Assembly: GCF_001005315.1 (NCBI RefSeq)
Contig: NZ_LBMG01000002.1
Coordinates: forward strand, 124,001 to 188,000
Direction of reading: 5' to 3'
Length of the DNA: 64,000 bases
DNA from: Kordia jejudonensis
Lineage (GTDB): Bacteria; Bacteroidota; Bacteroidia; Flavobacteriales; Flavobacteriaceae
In this document: positions 14,489 through 23,001 of the stretch, piece after piece
Position numbering within the stretch: position 1 is the stretch's first letter
Layout: every line of letters begins with the position of its first letter
Position numbers and translations under genes: made by a program
Notes under the pieces: generated by a model
Told to the model about the DNA's origin: nothing
Databases searched by the model: none
Seen by the model: only the letters and a program-made list of their open reading frames with translations

Positions 14489-14581
14489 TTCAAAGAAACT
14501 CATCATTTTCCTACATACATTTCATTTAAAAGTTATGGAAATATATATTTTTACCTAAAATTTAAAAAACCTGTAAAAGTT

Positions 14582-15421
14582 ATGCAAGATAATGTTACGA
14601 AAATAGTCACTGAGGAGAAAGACTGGATCACACAATTTAAAGATGTTATGATCGATTATGCCCCAAAAGTAGTCGCTGCGTTGATCATTTTGATCGTAGG
14701 TCTATTTGTTATAAACATAATGGTTGGATTGGTAAAACGCATCATGAAAAAACGTGGAATTGATGCAACGCTACAGAAGTTTTTAGGCAATTTGCTCGGC
14801 TGGACACTTAAAATTTTATTATTTGTTATTGTAGCTTCAAAATTAGGTGTGGAAACGACTTCTTTTGCCGCTGTTATTGGTGCCGCTGGTTTGGCTATCG
14901 GACTTGCCTTACAAGGTTCACTTTCTAACTTTGCTGGTGGTGTTTTAATTATGATTTTTAAACCGTTTAAAATTGGAGACTTTATTGAAGCGCAAGGCGA
15001 AAAAGGAACCGTGAAGGAAATTCAAATTTTTACTACACATATTAATACCATTGGAAATAAGCTAGCAATTATTCCTAATGGAGCCTTATCTAATGGAAAT
15101 ATTCTTAACTATTCTGCGGAAGAAAAACTACGTGTTGATATGGTTTTTGGCGTTTCTTATGATGCTGATATTAAGCAAACTAAAGATGTGTTAATGAAAG
15201 TTTTAACAGATAATTCAAAGATTCTTTCAGATCCTGCACCAACAGTAAACGTGTTAGAATTAGCAGATAGCTCTGTTAACTTTGCCGTGCGTCCATGGAC
15301 TGCAACAGCCAATTATTGGGATGTGTATTTTGAAACTATGGAAGAAACGAAAAAAGCACTTGATGCTGCTGGAATTGAAATTCCTTATCCACACGCGGTT
15401 GAGATACAAAAACAAGAATAA
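14582..15421 (+). CDS. MscS-family small mechanosensitive channel
   Basis: A 279-residue inner membrane channel that releases solutes on osmotic downshift. Three membrane helices are visible: about 28-52, 70-88, and the pore helix TM3 with the Gly/Ala packing pattern AAVIGAAGLAIGLALQGSLSNFAGG (near 95-120). The cytoplasmic MscS beta domain follows (FKIGDFIEAQGEKGTVKEI, then IPNGALSNGNILNYS) and the mixed C-terminal domain. Length and layout match E. coli MscS. A nine-copy octamer array begins two bases after the stop codon. Confidence 0.96.
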   Translation: MQDNVTKIVTEEKDWITQFKDVMIDYAPKVVAALIILIVGLFVINIMVGLVKRIMKKRGIDATLQKFLGNLLGWTLKILLFVIVASKLGVETTSFAAVIGAAGLAIGLALQGSLSNFAGGVLIMIFKPFKIGDFIEAQGEKGTVKEIQIFTTHINTIGNKLAIIPNGALSNGNILNYSAEEKLRVDMVFGVSYDADIKQTKDVLMKVLTDNSKILSDPAPTVNVLELADSSVNFAVRPWTATANYWDVYFETMEETKKALDAAGIEIPYPHAVEIQKQE

Positions 15422-15422
15422 T

Positions 15423-15494
15423 TGTTAGACTGTTAGACTGTTAGACTGTTAGACTGTTAGACTGTTAGACTGTTAGACTGTTAGACTGTTAGAC
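15423..15494 (+). repeat. Nine perfect copies of TGTTAGAC
   Basis: A 72-base perfect octamer array in the gap between the convergent MscS and tsaB genes, directly after the MscS stop and just before their shared terminator. Confidence 0.96.
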
Positions 15495-15502
15495 AAAATT
15501 AT

Positions 15503-15556
15503 AAATATCCTGTTTCTAAAGTACTTAATACTTAGAAACAGGATATTTCTTTTTTG
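15503..15556. terminator. Bidirectional terminator with 17-base stem
   Basis: A perfect 17-base stem (15503-15519 with 15532-15548, AAATATCCTGTTTCTAA and its complement), a 12-base loop, then CTTTTTT. It ends both the MscS and tsaB transcripts. Confidence 0.92.
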
Positions 15557-15566
15557 ATATATTTCG

Positions 15567-16244
15567 TTACTTTTTCTTCGGCTTTGTAACGACGAAATCT
15601 TTTAGGTAATACGGTTCAAAATACGCAACATCTTCGAAAGCTTTGTCAGTGTGTTTTTGTATGCCTAATGGAATCATATGTTTTGCGGAAGGAAAAAAGA
15701 TTTCATCAAAGAAAACCGCATTTTCATGCGTGATGATTCCTTTGCATTTTTCGGCGCCATTTCCAATAAAATAGACGTTTCCTTTGTTTAAATATTCTGA
15801 GAATGAATTTTCATCAATGATTTCTGCTTCTGTTCCTCGTATTTGCGTATACGACGCATCAAATACTGCCGAATACACTTCCATACGGCGCGCATCTAGT
15901 AACGGAACAATAACGCCTTCTGTAATTGTTATTGATTGTGCTAAAATGGCAAGTGTTTCAATGGAAAGTAAAGGTACATCTGACGCAAAACACAATCCCT
16001 TGGCGGTAGAGACACCAATTCGCAATCCTGTGTACGATCCTGGACCTTTTCCAACTACAATAGCCTGCAAGTCATTTGGTGTTATGTTTGCCGTTTCACA
16101 CGCTTCTTTGATGAATACATGTAGTTTTTCTGAATGCGAATAGTTTTTATCATTTTCTTCTTTGAAATATAAAACTGTGTCCGCATCTGCTATGCAAACC
16201 GAGCAATTTGTGGTTGCCGTTTCTATGTACAATCGTAATGCCAT
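15567..16244 (-). CDS. tsaB: tRNA threonylcarbamoyladenosine biosynthesis protein TsaB
   Basis: TsaB is the inactive ASKHA-fold partner of TsaD in making the t6A base of tRNAs, in the cytoplasm. The 225-residue form starting at 16244 begins LRLYIETATTNCSVC, the usual TsaB opening; a longer frame to 16286 adds a hydrophobic stretch without family support. Other family marks are the segment AIVVGKGPGSYTGLRIGVSTAKGL, conserved in TsaB, and LLDARRMEVYSAVFD. A TACTTTTG at 16266-16273 (minus) may be the promoter -7 box, although it overlaps the T-run of the upstream terminator and no TTG box is well placed. Confidence 0.93.
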   Translation of the reverse strand: MALRLYIETATTNCSVCIADADTVLYFKEENDKNYSHSEKLHVFIKEACETANITPNDLQAIVVGKGPGSYTGLRIGVSTAKGLCFASDVPLLSIETLAILAQSITITEGVIVPLLDARRMEVYSAVFDASYTQIRGTEAEIIDENSFSEYLNKGNVYFIGNGAEKCKGIITHENAVFFDEIFFPSAKHMIPLGIQKHTDKAFEDVAYFEPYYLKDFVVTKPKKK

Positions 16245-16273
16245 GTATGTTGAATGTATTTTCTGCAAAAGTA

Positions 16274-16313
16274 AAAAAAGCATCAACCTTTATAAAAGGA
16301 TTGATGCTTTTTT
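16274..16313 (-). terminator. Terminator of the efflux operon
   Basis: A stem of AAAAGCATCAA with TTGATGCTTTT, extended by CCTTT/AAAGG with one bulge, and T-runs on both sides. It lies 20 bases after the stop of the TolC-like gene, the last of a five-gene operon. Confidence 0.85.
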
Positions 16314-16333
16314 CTGTATTTTATATTTCTATT

Positions 16334-17662
16334 TTAGATTTTCGTTAGTGGAAGTCCAAAATAGAATTCAAGTATTTTTAATCTGAAAATATAATCAAAT
16401 TTTGTTCGAACTACGTCAGATTCTGCTGCTTCTAAACGTTGTTGTGATTGACTAAAATCGAACGAATTCATCATACCTTCACTGAAACGTTCCGTTGAGT
16501 TTCTGTGAGCTTCTCTACGTGATGTTAGTGTTTTTTCAGAAGCTTCATAAGCTTTTAAAGCACCTTTTGCATCGTTATACGCTTGGTTTACCGTAGCTTC
16601 TAAGTTGATCTTCGTTTGCTCTAAATTAAACTTAGCTCTTTCAATATTTACACTACTTCGCCTAACGCTGTTTCGTGCTCTAAATCCACTTAGGATCGGA
16701 ATACTTAAGCTTAAACCAAATGAGTGACCTTTGTTATCAGATAACTGATCAAAAAATGGTGGTGGCGTAAATAATTCTGAGTTGAAGTATCGTGTGTTGA
16801 ATCCGTAGAATCCTGAAAGACTTGGGTAACGTGATCCTTTAGCGATTTTTAAATCATATTCAGCCAATTCAATGTTTGACTGCGCAATTTTTACATCATT
16901 ACGAACTTCTAATGATTTTTCAAATATTTGCTTTGGCGTATTGTTCATGATCGTTGCTGCAGGAATAACATAGTTTCCTTCTGCAATATCAAAGTTTTCA
17001 TAATCTGTAATTAACAGCAATTGTGCCAATGATATTTTAGAAAAGCGCAATGCATTTTCAGAATTGATGATTTGTTGTTCTTGTGTTGCAGCTGTTGCTT
17101 CAATTTCTAACAAATCGCCTCTAGCTACGACACCTTCATTTACCAATTCTTTGGTACGTGCTAATTGTTCTTGAGTTACATCGTACTGTGCTTGATTTAC
17201 TTTTAACGATTCTTTGTTGAATAGTATTTGTAAAAATGCTTGTACTACTTGTAGCGATGTATTGTCTTTAATATCGTCAATTTGATATTGATTTGCCAAT
17301 AACGCCAAGTTAGCTCTATGCAAACGGTTTATGTTTTGTAAACCATTGTAGATAGCGATGTTTGCGTTTAGTCCACCACTTGAACTCTGTGTAGTTGCCG
17401 TTACATTTTGACCTGTTACAGGGTTTGGGTTCAAACCAATGTTCCAAGAATGTGAAGCAGAAGCGCTTATCGTAGGTAAAAAGGCACCTTTTGCGTCGCT
17501 TTTGTCAATTTCGCCACTTTGCCTGTCTAATTGGGCTTGTTTTATGGCAATATTATTTTCAAGTGCATATTCTACACACTCTTTTAGTGTCCACTGTTTT
17601 TGTGCATTAACTGTGGTAGCAGTTCCTGCGATTAGTAATATATATATAACTATTTTTTTCAT
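16334..17662 (-). CDS. TolC-family outer membrane efflux protein
   Basis: Outer membrane exit duct of a tripartite exporter, 442 residues, the usual size. After a signal peptide (MKKIVIYILLIAGTATTVNAQ) come two halves of the TolC fold, each with long helices and barrel strands: WTLKECVEYALENNIAIKQAQLD opens the first, VRNDVKIAQSNIELAEYDLKIAKG the second. GLSLSIPILSGFRARNSVRRS is the second barrel segment. It is the last gene of the minus-strand run ATPase, permease, permease, adaptor, TolC, with a 22-base gap to the adaptor gene. The exported substrate is unknown; antibiotics, peptides and lipids are all exported by relatives. Confidence 0.95.
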   Translation of the reverse strand: MKKIVIYILLIAGTATTVNAQKQWTLKECVEYALENNIAIKQAQLDRQSGEIDKSDAKGAFLPTISASASHSWNIGLNPNPVTGQNVTATTQSSSGGLNANIAIYNGLQNINRLHRANLALLANQYQIDDIKDNTSLQVVQAFLQILFNKESLKVNQAQYDVTQEQLARTKELVNEGVVARGDLLEIEATAATQEQQIINSENALRFSKISLAQLLLITDYENFDIAEGNYVIPAATIMNNTPKQIFEKSLEVRNDVKIAQSNIELAEYDLKIAKGSRYPSLSGFYGFNTRYFNSELFTPPPFFDQLSDNKGHSFGLSLSIPILSGFRARNSVRRSSVNIERAKFNLEQTKINLEATVNQAYNDAKGALKAYEASEKTLTSRREAHRNSTERFSEGMMNSFDFSQSQQRLEAAESDVVRTKFDYIFRLKILEFYFGLPLTKI

Positions 17663-17684
17663 ATTGTTCCGTTAATGTATTTTG

Positions 17685-18857
17685 TTAATCGTTTGATTCG
17701 TCGTCTTCGCTATCGTCATTTTCGTCGTCATCAGTATTTGTTTCTTCTTTGACATCTTCTTTTTTGACAGCTTTTACATTCCAAACTTTAATTTTATCGC
17801 CTTCTTTTACTCCTGAGAGAATTTCAATGTTTTTTCCATCAGAGATTCCAAGTTCGATGTATTTTTTCTCAAATTCTTGATCTCCAGTTTCAATTTCAAC
17901 ATATGGTTTGTCATCATTTCTTGAATCAAAGCGTAATAATGCTTCATCGATTACTAAAACATCTTCTTTTTTCTCTAGTTCAATAGAGGCGTTTGCACTA
18001 TATCCTGCCCTGATAAAAAAGTTATCATCTAAGGCTACATCTGCTTTTATTTTGAATTGTACAGCTCCACTTTCTTCAACACCTTTTGGTGCTACAAATG
18101 TTAGTTTTGCATTAAATTCTTTGTCTTCAATAGCTCCTAAGCTTACTTTTAATTCAGAGTTTGGCTTTAGTTTTCCAACTTCAGCTTCGTCAACTTTTCC
18201 TTCGAAAATCATTTTTCCAAGATCTGCTATCGTTGCAATACTTGTTCCAGCATTGAATGTGTTACTTTCAATTACTTGATCTCCTTCTTTTACAGGAATA
18301 ACTAAGATTGTTCCAGATACTGTAGCTCTAATATTCGTGTTTGCAGCTGATCCACCAACAGAACCTTTTTTGATGATTTGTAAATCACTTTGTGAATTTC
18401 TCAGGTTTTGCTTTGCTTGATCGAATGACAGTTGTGCATTTTCAAATTCTTGTGAAGATATGATTCCTTTGTCGAATAGTGATTTATTTCTATTGTAAAG
18501 AATTCGTGCATTATCGAGTACAATTTGCAAGTTTTTGATGTTGTTTTTTGCACTGTTTAATGATTGTTCATTTGGCACAACTTTAATTCTGGCAATTAGA
18601 TCGCCTGTATTAATTTTGTCGCCTTCTTCAACATATATTTTTTCAATGATTCCTGAAATTTGAGGTTTGATTTCAACTTCATCTTCTGGAATTACTGTTC
18701 CTGCTGCTACCGTTTTTCTAACAATTGATGTTCTAAATGGTTCTTCTGTTTCAAAAACTTCAACATTTTTTTTGTTTGATGACATGAAGTAACCTCCTGC
18801 GAAAACGATTGCTACGACAAATAAAAATATGAATAGTATTAATAAAAATTTTTTCAT
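17685..18857 (-). CDS. HlyD/MacA-like periplasmic adaptor
   Basis: Membrane fusion protein linking the ABC permeases to TolC in the periplasm. Of 390 residues, about 5-25 form an N-terminal membrane anchor. A split lipoyl/biotinyl-like domain follows (EVEIKPQISGIIEKIYVEEGDKINTGDLIARI and IRATVSGTILVIPVKEGDQV) around a coiled-coil hairpin (about 100-165), then beta-barrel and membrane-proximal domains with KPNSELKVSLGA and ALLRFDSRNDDKPYVEI. The last 20 or so residues are nearly all Asp, Glu and Asn, an unusual acidic tail. Size and gene order match MacA of the MacAB-TolC type. Confidence 0.94.
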   Translation of the reverse strand: MKKFLLILFIFLFVVAIVFAGGYFMSSNKKNVEVFETEEPFRTSIVRKTVAAGTVIPEDEVEIKPQISGIIEKIYVEEGDKINTGDLIARIKVVPNEQSLNSAKNNIKNLQIVLDNARILYNRNKSLFDKGIISSQEFENAQLSFDQAKQNLRNSQSDLQIIKKGSVGGSAANTNIRATVSGTILVIPVKEGDQVIESNTFNAGTSIATIADLGKMIFEGKVDEAEVGKLKPNSELKVSLGAIEDKEFNAKLTFVAPKGVEESGAVQFKIKADVALDDNFFIRAGYSANASIELEKKEDVLVIDEALLRFDSRNDDKPYVEIETGDQEFEKKYIELGISDGKNIEILSGVKEGDKIKVWNVKAVKKEDVKEETNTDDDENDDSEDDESND

Positions 18858-18902
18858 TTTTCTGGTTCTTAATTTATGATTTTATATTGACTGATGTTAT
18901 GG

Positions 18903-20165
18903 TTATTCTTCTCGTAATGCTTCAATTGGTCGAACACTAACCGCACGTTGTGCTGGTATGAGTCCTATAAGTGATCCTAAGGTAATCATGATTAATAAAG
19001 CCAACGCTATATATTCTAAGCTTACCGTTGGATTTAGAAATGGGAAGTCTTCTATGTTTTTGGTCGCTGCATTTATTCCTCTTAAGGAAAGACCTCCTGT
19101 AGTAATTCCGAGTATTCCTGCTAGTACCGTTAAAAAGACTGCTTCTAATATGATTTGTCCTCGAATTTCTCCTGGTGTTGCTCCTAAAGCCCTTCGAATT
19201 CCGATTTCTTTGGTTCGTTCTTTTACTGTAATCAGAAGAATGTTTCCTATGGCTATGACACCCGCAAGTATCGTAGCAATTCCCACAACTAGAGCTGTAA
19301 ATTTTAATCCTTTTACAAATCCAGTGATTTTACCGAACATTTCTCCAAAGTTAGCAGAACCAAATGCGCGTTCGTCTTCTGGATGTACGGAATACCTTCT
19401 TTTGAGTAATGTTTTCGCTTCTTCTTCAATCCTTACAATGTCTTCGTCAGGATATCCTGCAATAACCATCCAACCGATACGGTCTCCTGAGTTGTATACT
19501 TTTTTGAATGTTGTAAATGGAATGAATATAGAATCGTCTCCTTCAAAGAAATCTGTTGTATTTTCTTTGTAGACACCTACCACTTGAAAATACACATTAC
19601 TAATTTTTATATATTGTCCTATTGGATCTTCATCTTTTTCAAAGAGCTCTGTTAGTATTCGCTCTCCAATAACACATATTTTACGACTGTCGTCAATATC
19701 TTTTTGATTCAGAAAACGTCCTTTTCTGATTTTCTTTTTTGCAATTTTATCAATTATTGGATAGTCTCCAAAAACTTTATAGCTTCCAGACTTTACATTG
19801 TTTACAACTAATGGCGCTTCTGCACCGAAAACGCCTCTTGCATTTCTTGGCGCAACAAAATCAACACCTCCAATTTGATTGGCAATTCTGTAGGTATCGC
19901 CTAATTCAATTTGCATACTTCTGTTTCTGTTGAAACCTCCATATGGAATTCCTGTTTGTTGTCCCCAAAGAAATATACTGTTGGTTGCCATGCCTCTGAA
20001 ATTATATTCAAAACCATTTTCCATTCCTTTTGCAGCACCTTGCAATACAATGAAAAGTAATATTCCCCAGAATACTCCAATGATTGTAATTGCCGTTCGC
20101 ATTTTATTTTTGCGAATTGCTCCAAATATTTCTTGCCATGTATCTCTTGTGAATATAAACTTCAT
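18903..20165 (-). CDS. MacB-type ABC transporter permease
   Basis: Inner membrane permease of the MacB/FtsX class, 420 residues. It has one N-terminal helix (about 22-42), a large periplasmic domain (about 45-290) and three C-terminal helices with the FtsX motif region (VKERTKEIGIRRALGATPGEIRGQIILEA). The final segment is QRAVSVRPIEALREE, the conserved end of the family. It follows a paralogous permease by 18 bases. Two different permease halves next to one ATPase gene suggest a heterodimeric transporter. MacB-type machines use ATP to move periplasmic substrates through TolC rather than through the inner membrane. Confidence 0.94.
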   Translation of the reverse strand: MKFIFTRDTWQEIFGAIRKNKMRTAITIIGVFWGILLFIVLQGAAKGMENGFEYNFRGMATNSIFLWGQQTGIPYGGFNRNRSMQIELGDTYRIANQIGGVDFVAPRNARGVFGAEAPLVVNNVKSGSYKVFGDYPIIDKIAKKKIRKGRFLNQKDIDDSRKICVIGERILTELFEKDEDPIGQYIKISNVYFQVVGVYKENTTDFFEGDDSIFIPFTTFKKVYNSGDRIGWMVIAGYPDEDIVRIEEEAKTLLKRRYSVHPEDERAFGSANFGEMFGKITGFVKGLKFTALVVGIATILAGVIAIGNILLITVKERTKEIGIRRALGATPGEIRGQIILEAVFLTVLAGILGITTGGLSLRGINAATKNIEDFPFLNPTVSLEYIALALLIMITLGSLIGLIPAQRAVSVRPIEALREE

Positions 20166-20183
20166 GTGTGTGTTCTTTTCCTG

Positions 20184-21413
20184 TTATTCGTCTCTTAATG
20201 CTACAATTGGTTGAACTTTTGCAGCTCTTCTTGCTGGAATGTATCCTGCGATTAGTCCTGAAAAGATTAAAATAACTGTTGCCCAAATAATGGTTGATTG
20301 ACTTACGTTTGGATTTGTAATGAACCAATCTTCTAATTTGGTTCCCATGGAATTGAGTATATAATTCCCCAGAAATATTCCTAGATACCCAAATAACATG
20401 GTAATGATAAGTGTTTCTTGTAAGATCATTCCAATAACTGAACCTGGTGTAGCTCCGAGTGCTTTCCGAATTCCGAGTTCTTTGGTTCGTTCTTTTACGA
20501 TATAAACCATAATGTTACTAATTCCGATAACTCCTGCCAACAACGTTCCTATTCCAATGACGGTTACTATGATTTGTAATACGTTAGCAATGGCTAGGTT
20601 TTGTTGTAAGTCTTCAATAACGCTACCAATGTAAATTCCGTTTTGATCACTTGGTGCAATATTGTGTTTATTTTTTAGAAGTTTTTCAATGTCATTGGAA
20701 AGTCGCATTGCGCCTGCCGCACCCAATTCCATATTATATGATAAGTTGATCTGATCAATTACTTCCGTATTTTTATATATTAATTGTATCGTACTTACGG
20801 GCATGTAAATGTTGCGTTCTTCTCTATCGCCTCCAGCGTCACTAAAAACACCAACGACACGGTAAATGATTTTATTGAGCGAAATGAATTTTCCTATTGC
20901 ATTTTCATTGCCAAATAAATCTTTTTCTACTAAACGACCAATTACAGCAATACGTGCATCATTTTTAATGTCGTATTCATTGATGTAACGGCCTTTGTCT
21001 ATGATTGTTTTTTCAAGATATTGGTGATCTGGATGCACAGCTCTTACACTGTATGAACCATATTCGCCTTTGTATTTTGCTGTGACACCTTTGTAGATTC
21101 GTGCGGTTGTGTATTCAATTCGATCACCAAATTTTTCTTTGATGAGTTCTAAGTCTTCATTTTCGAACTCAATTCTTCGATTTTCTTTAAATCCTTTGAA
21201 TGGTTTTGTGGCAAATCCTGGATATATGAATAATGTATTTTGTGCATCATCTTGGAAGAATTTGTAGAATGTATTTTTGAGTCCATTCCCCATTCCAAAT
21301 AACACGGTAAATATTAAGATTCCAAGCGTCACTGTAAAACCTGCCAATAATGTTCTTAGCTTGTTTTTGTTGATTGTTTGGAATATTTCTCGCCAACGAT
21401 CTAAATCAAACAT
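20184..21413 (-). CDS. MacB-type ABC transporter permease
   Basis: Paralogue of the next gene in the operon, 409 residues, with the same build: N-terminal helix (about 20-40), periplasmic MacB domain, three C-terminal helices and the FtsX core VKERTKELGIRKALGATPGSVIGMILQE. It ends RRAAKVQPIVALRDE. Its start overlaps the ATPase stop by eight bases, so translation is coupled. It likely pairs with the other permease to form the membrane part of one exporter. Confidence 0.94.
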   Translation of the reverse strand: MFDLDRWREIFQTINKNKLRTLLAGFTVTLGILIFTVLFGMGNGLKNTFYKFFQDDAQNTLFIYPGFATKPFKGFKENRRIEFENEDLELIKEKFGDRIEYTTARIYKGVTAKYKGEYGSYSVRAVHPDHQYLEKTIIDKGRYINEYDIKNDARIAVIGRLVEKDLFGNENAIGKFISLNKIIYRVVGVFSDAGGDREERNIYMPVSTIQLIYKNTEVIDQINLSYNMELGAAGAMRLSNDIEKLLKNKHNIAPSDQNGIYIGSVIEDLQQNLAIANVLQIIVTVIGIGTLLAGVIGISNIMVYIVKERTKELGIRKALGATPGSVIGMILQETLIITMLFGYLGIFLGNYILNSMGTKLEDWFITNPNVSQSTIIWATVILIFSGLIAGYIPARRAAKVQPIVALRDE

Positions 21414-22107
21414 ATTGTGAAGCTCTTACTTGTTCAACTTTTTTATCTTCTAATATTTTACCATCTTTTAGCATTACAATCCTTTTGGTCATGTCTGCAA
21501 TATCTGGTTCATGTGTTACCACTAAGATGGTTTTTCCTTCATCATTGATACTTTGTAGAAAGTCCATCACTTCGTATGAAGTTGTGGTGTCTAATGCTCC
21601 TGTAGGCTCATCGGCTAGTAATACTTTTGGTTCTGAAGCTAATGCGCGTGCTATGGCAACACGTTGTTTTTGTCCTCCTGAAAGTTCACTTGGCAAATGA
21701 TGTGCCCAGTCTGCCAATCCTACTTTTTCTAAGTAGTATAGCGACTTTTCTTTTCTTATTTTTCTTGAAATTCCTTGATAGTATAAAGGCAATGCTACAT
21801 TTTCAGCTGCATTTTTATAGTTGATCAAGTTGAATGATTGAAATATAAATCCTAAGAATTTATTACGGTATAATGCCGCCTTTTTTTCGCTAAGATTTTT
21901 GATAGGAACACCATCTAATACATACGATCCTTTGTCTGCTAGATCGAGCATTCCGATAATGTTTAGTAGTGTAGATTTTCCTGAACCTGAAGAACCCATT
22001 ATTGACACAAATTCTCCTTCTTTTATATCGAGATCTATTCCTTTGAGTACGTGAAGCTCATTGCTTCCCATACGGTAAGATTTATGCAATTCATTGATTT
22101 GAATCAT
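21406..22107 (-). CDS. ABC transporter ATPase, LolD/MacB type
   Basis: A 233-residue cytoplasmic ATPase that powers the two permeases. All nucleotide motifs are present: Walker A GSSGSGKST, Q-loop (GFIFQSFNL), signature LSGGQKQR, Walker B VLLADEPTGALD, and the switch His in VVTHEP. The sequence is of the LolD/FtsE/MacB-N group, in which the ATPase couples to extracytoplasmic conformational change. It is the first gene of the five-gene operon; no strong promoter match was seen in the 116 bases upstream. Confidence 0.95.
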   Translation of the reverse strand: MIQINELHKSYRMGSNELHVLKGIDLDIKEGEFVSIMGSSGSGKSTLLNIIGMLDLADKGSYVLDGVPIKNLSEKKAALYRNKFLGFIFQSFNLINYKNAAENVALPLYYQGISRKIRKEKSLYYLEKVGLADWAHHLPSELSGGQKQRVAIARALASEPKVLLADEPTGALDTTTSYEVMDFLQSINDEGKTILVVTHEPDIADMTKRIVMLKDGKILEDKKVEQVRASQYV

Positions 22108-22223
22108 AATTGGTTGGTTTAGTTTTGTACAATATTACGTATTTGTTAGAATACCTGATATTAATATTGTGTTAATCTTATTTTGTAATAAGACTATCCA
22201 AAAATGATTTCGTTACAAAAAAT

Positions 22224-22463
22224 TTATGTTTTTTTTGCTGTAGTCTTTTTATTGTAGGTTTTGTAGATAAAAAAACCTAGTGTAGCTACTAAGATATATG
22301 GAATTGCCATTAGATATACGATTCCATTATTGATGCCTTTTGCTTGTGAAGGATCGGACTCAGATTCAAGTACAGCTCTGCACATAGCGCATTGTGCTTC
22401 AAGTGGAATTACACTTAAAAGAAATAATATGAGTATTGTATATGTTAGACGTGTATTATACAT
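22224..22463 (-). CDS. Small membrane protein with a CxxC motif
   Basis: A 79-residue protein with a signal peptide (to about residue 23), immediately followed by CAMCRAVLE, then a membrane helix (about 48-66) and a Lys-rich end. The CAMC motif would face the periplasm. I do not know a named family, but genes of this type often close the cytochrome oxidase assembly cluster in Bacteroidota. It overlaps the DUF420 gene by eight bases. A role in copper or thiol handling for the oxidase is an inference from position and from the CxxC. Confidence 0.75.
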   Translation of the reverse strand: MYNTRLTYTILILFLLSVIPLEAQCAMCRAVLESESDPSQAKGINNGIVYLMAIPYILVATLGFFIYKTYNKKTTAKKT

Positions 22464-22986
22464 AATATGGAGAAATCATTAGATACACTATTACACCTGT
22501 AATTGCCACATATAGCCAAATTGGAAATGTGATTTTTGCAATTTTTTTGTGTTTATCAAAACGTTTTGCCAGTGCTTTTACATACGTTATTAAAACTAAT
22601 GGAATGATTATAATACTGAGAACAATATGCGTTATTAGGATAAAAAAGTAGAGGTATCTGATTGTTCCTTGTCCACCAAAACTTGTAGAATCGGAAGTCA
22701 TATGATACGCTACATACATCCCTAAGAATGCAACAGAAAGTCCAATACAGGTTTTCATCAGATTTTCATGTAGTTTTCTTTTTTTGTTTTTAATCGCAAT
22801 TACAGCTGCTATTAATGCGATTGCGGTAATTCCGTTGATGGTTGCATAAATTGGTGGCAAAAAGGTCAACGGCGTTGCATTCGGTATTTTCACACCAAAT
22901 AAAGCAGCTACTACAAGCGGAATTGCAATTGATAATATTATAATCCAGTTTTTGTATTTCTTTTCTATATCATTCGTTGTTTCCAT
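22456..22986 (-). CDS. DUF420 family membrane protein (CtaM-like)
   Basis: A 176-residue inner membrane protein with five predicted helices. The YATINGITAIALIAAVIAIKNKKRKLHENLMKT stretch and the conserved His residues in AYHMTSDS and LITHIVLS mark the DUF420 family. In Staphylococcus aureus the DUF420 protein CtaM is needed for active heme-copper oxidase; a matching role fits the neighbours here (SCO protein, oxidase subunits, heme O synthase). It lies 15 bases after the SCO gene. Confidence 0.88.
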   Translation of the reverse strand: METTNDIEKKYKNWIIILSIAIPLVVAALFGVKIPNATPLTFLPPIYATINGITAIALIAAVIAIKNKKRKLHENLMKTCIGLSVAFLGMYVAYHMTSDSTSFGGQGTIRYLYFFILITHIVLSIIIIPLVLITYVKALAKRFDKHKKIAKITFPIWLYVAITGVIVYLMISPYYV

Positions 22987-23001
22987 ACAATTTTATACTT
23001 T

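Noticed and set aside
16245-16286. Longer N-terminus for TsaB
   Set aside because: The added hydrophobic stretch is not part of the family; the ATG at 16244 gives the standard start.
18958-19572. 204-residue open frame on the plus strand
   Set aside because: It lies wholly inside the antisense of a well-supported ABC permease gene and has no recognisable domain.
22176-22193. Hairpin TCTTATT/AATAAGA after the small CxxC gene
   Set aside because: Seven A/T-rich pairs without a good T-run; too weak to call a terminator.
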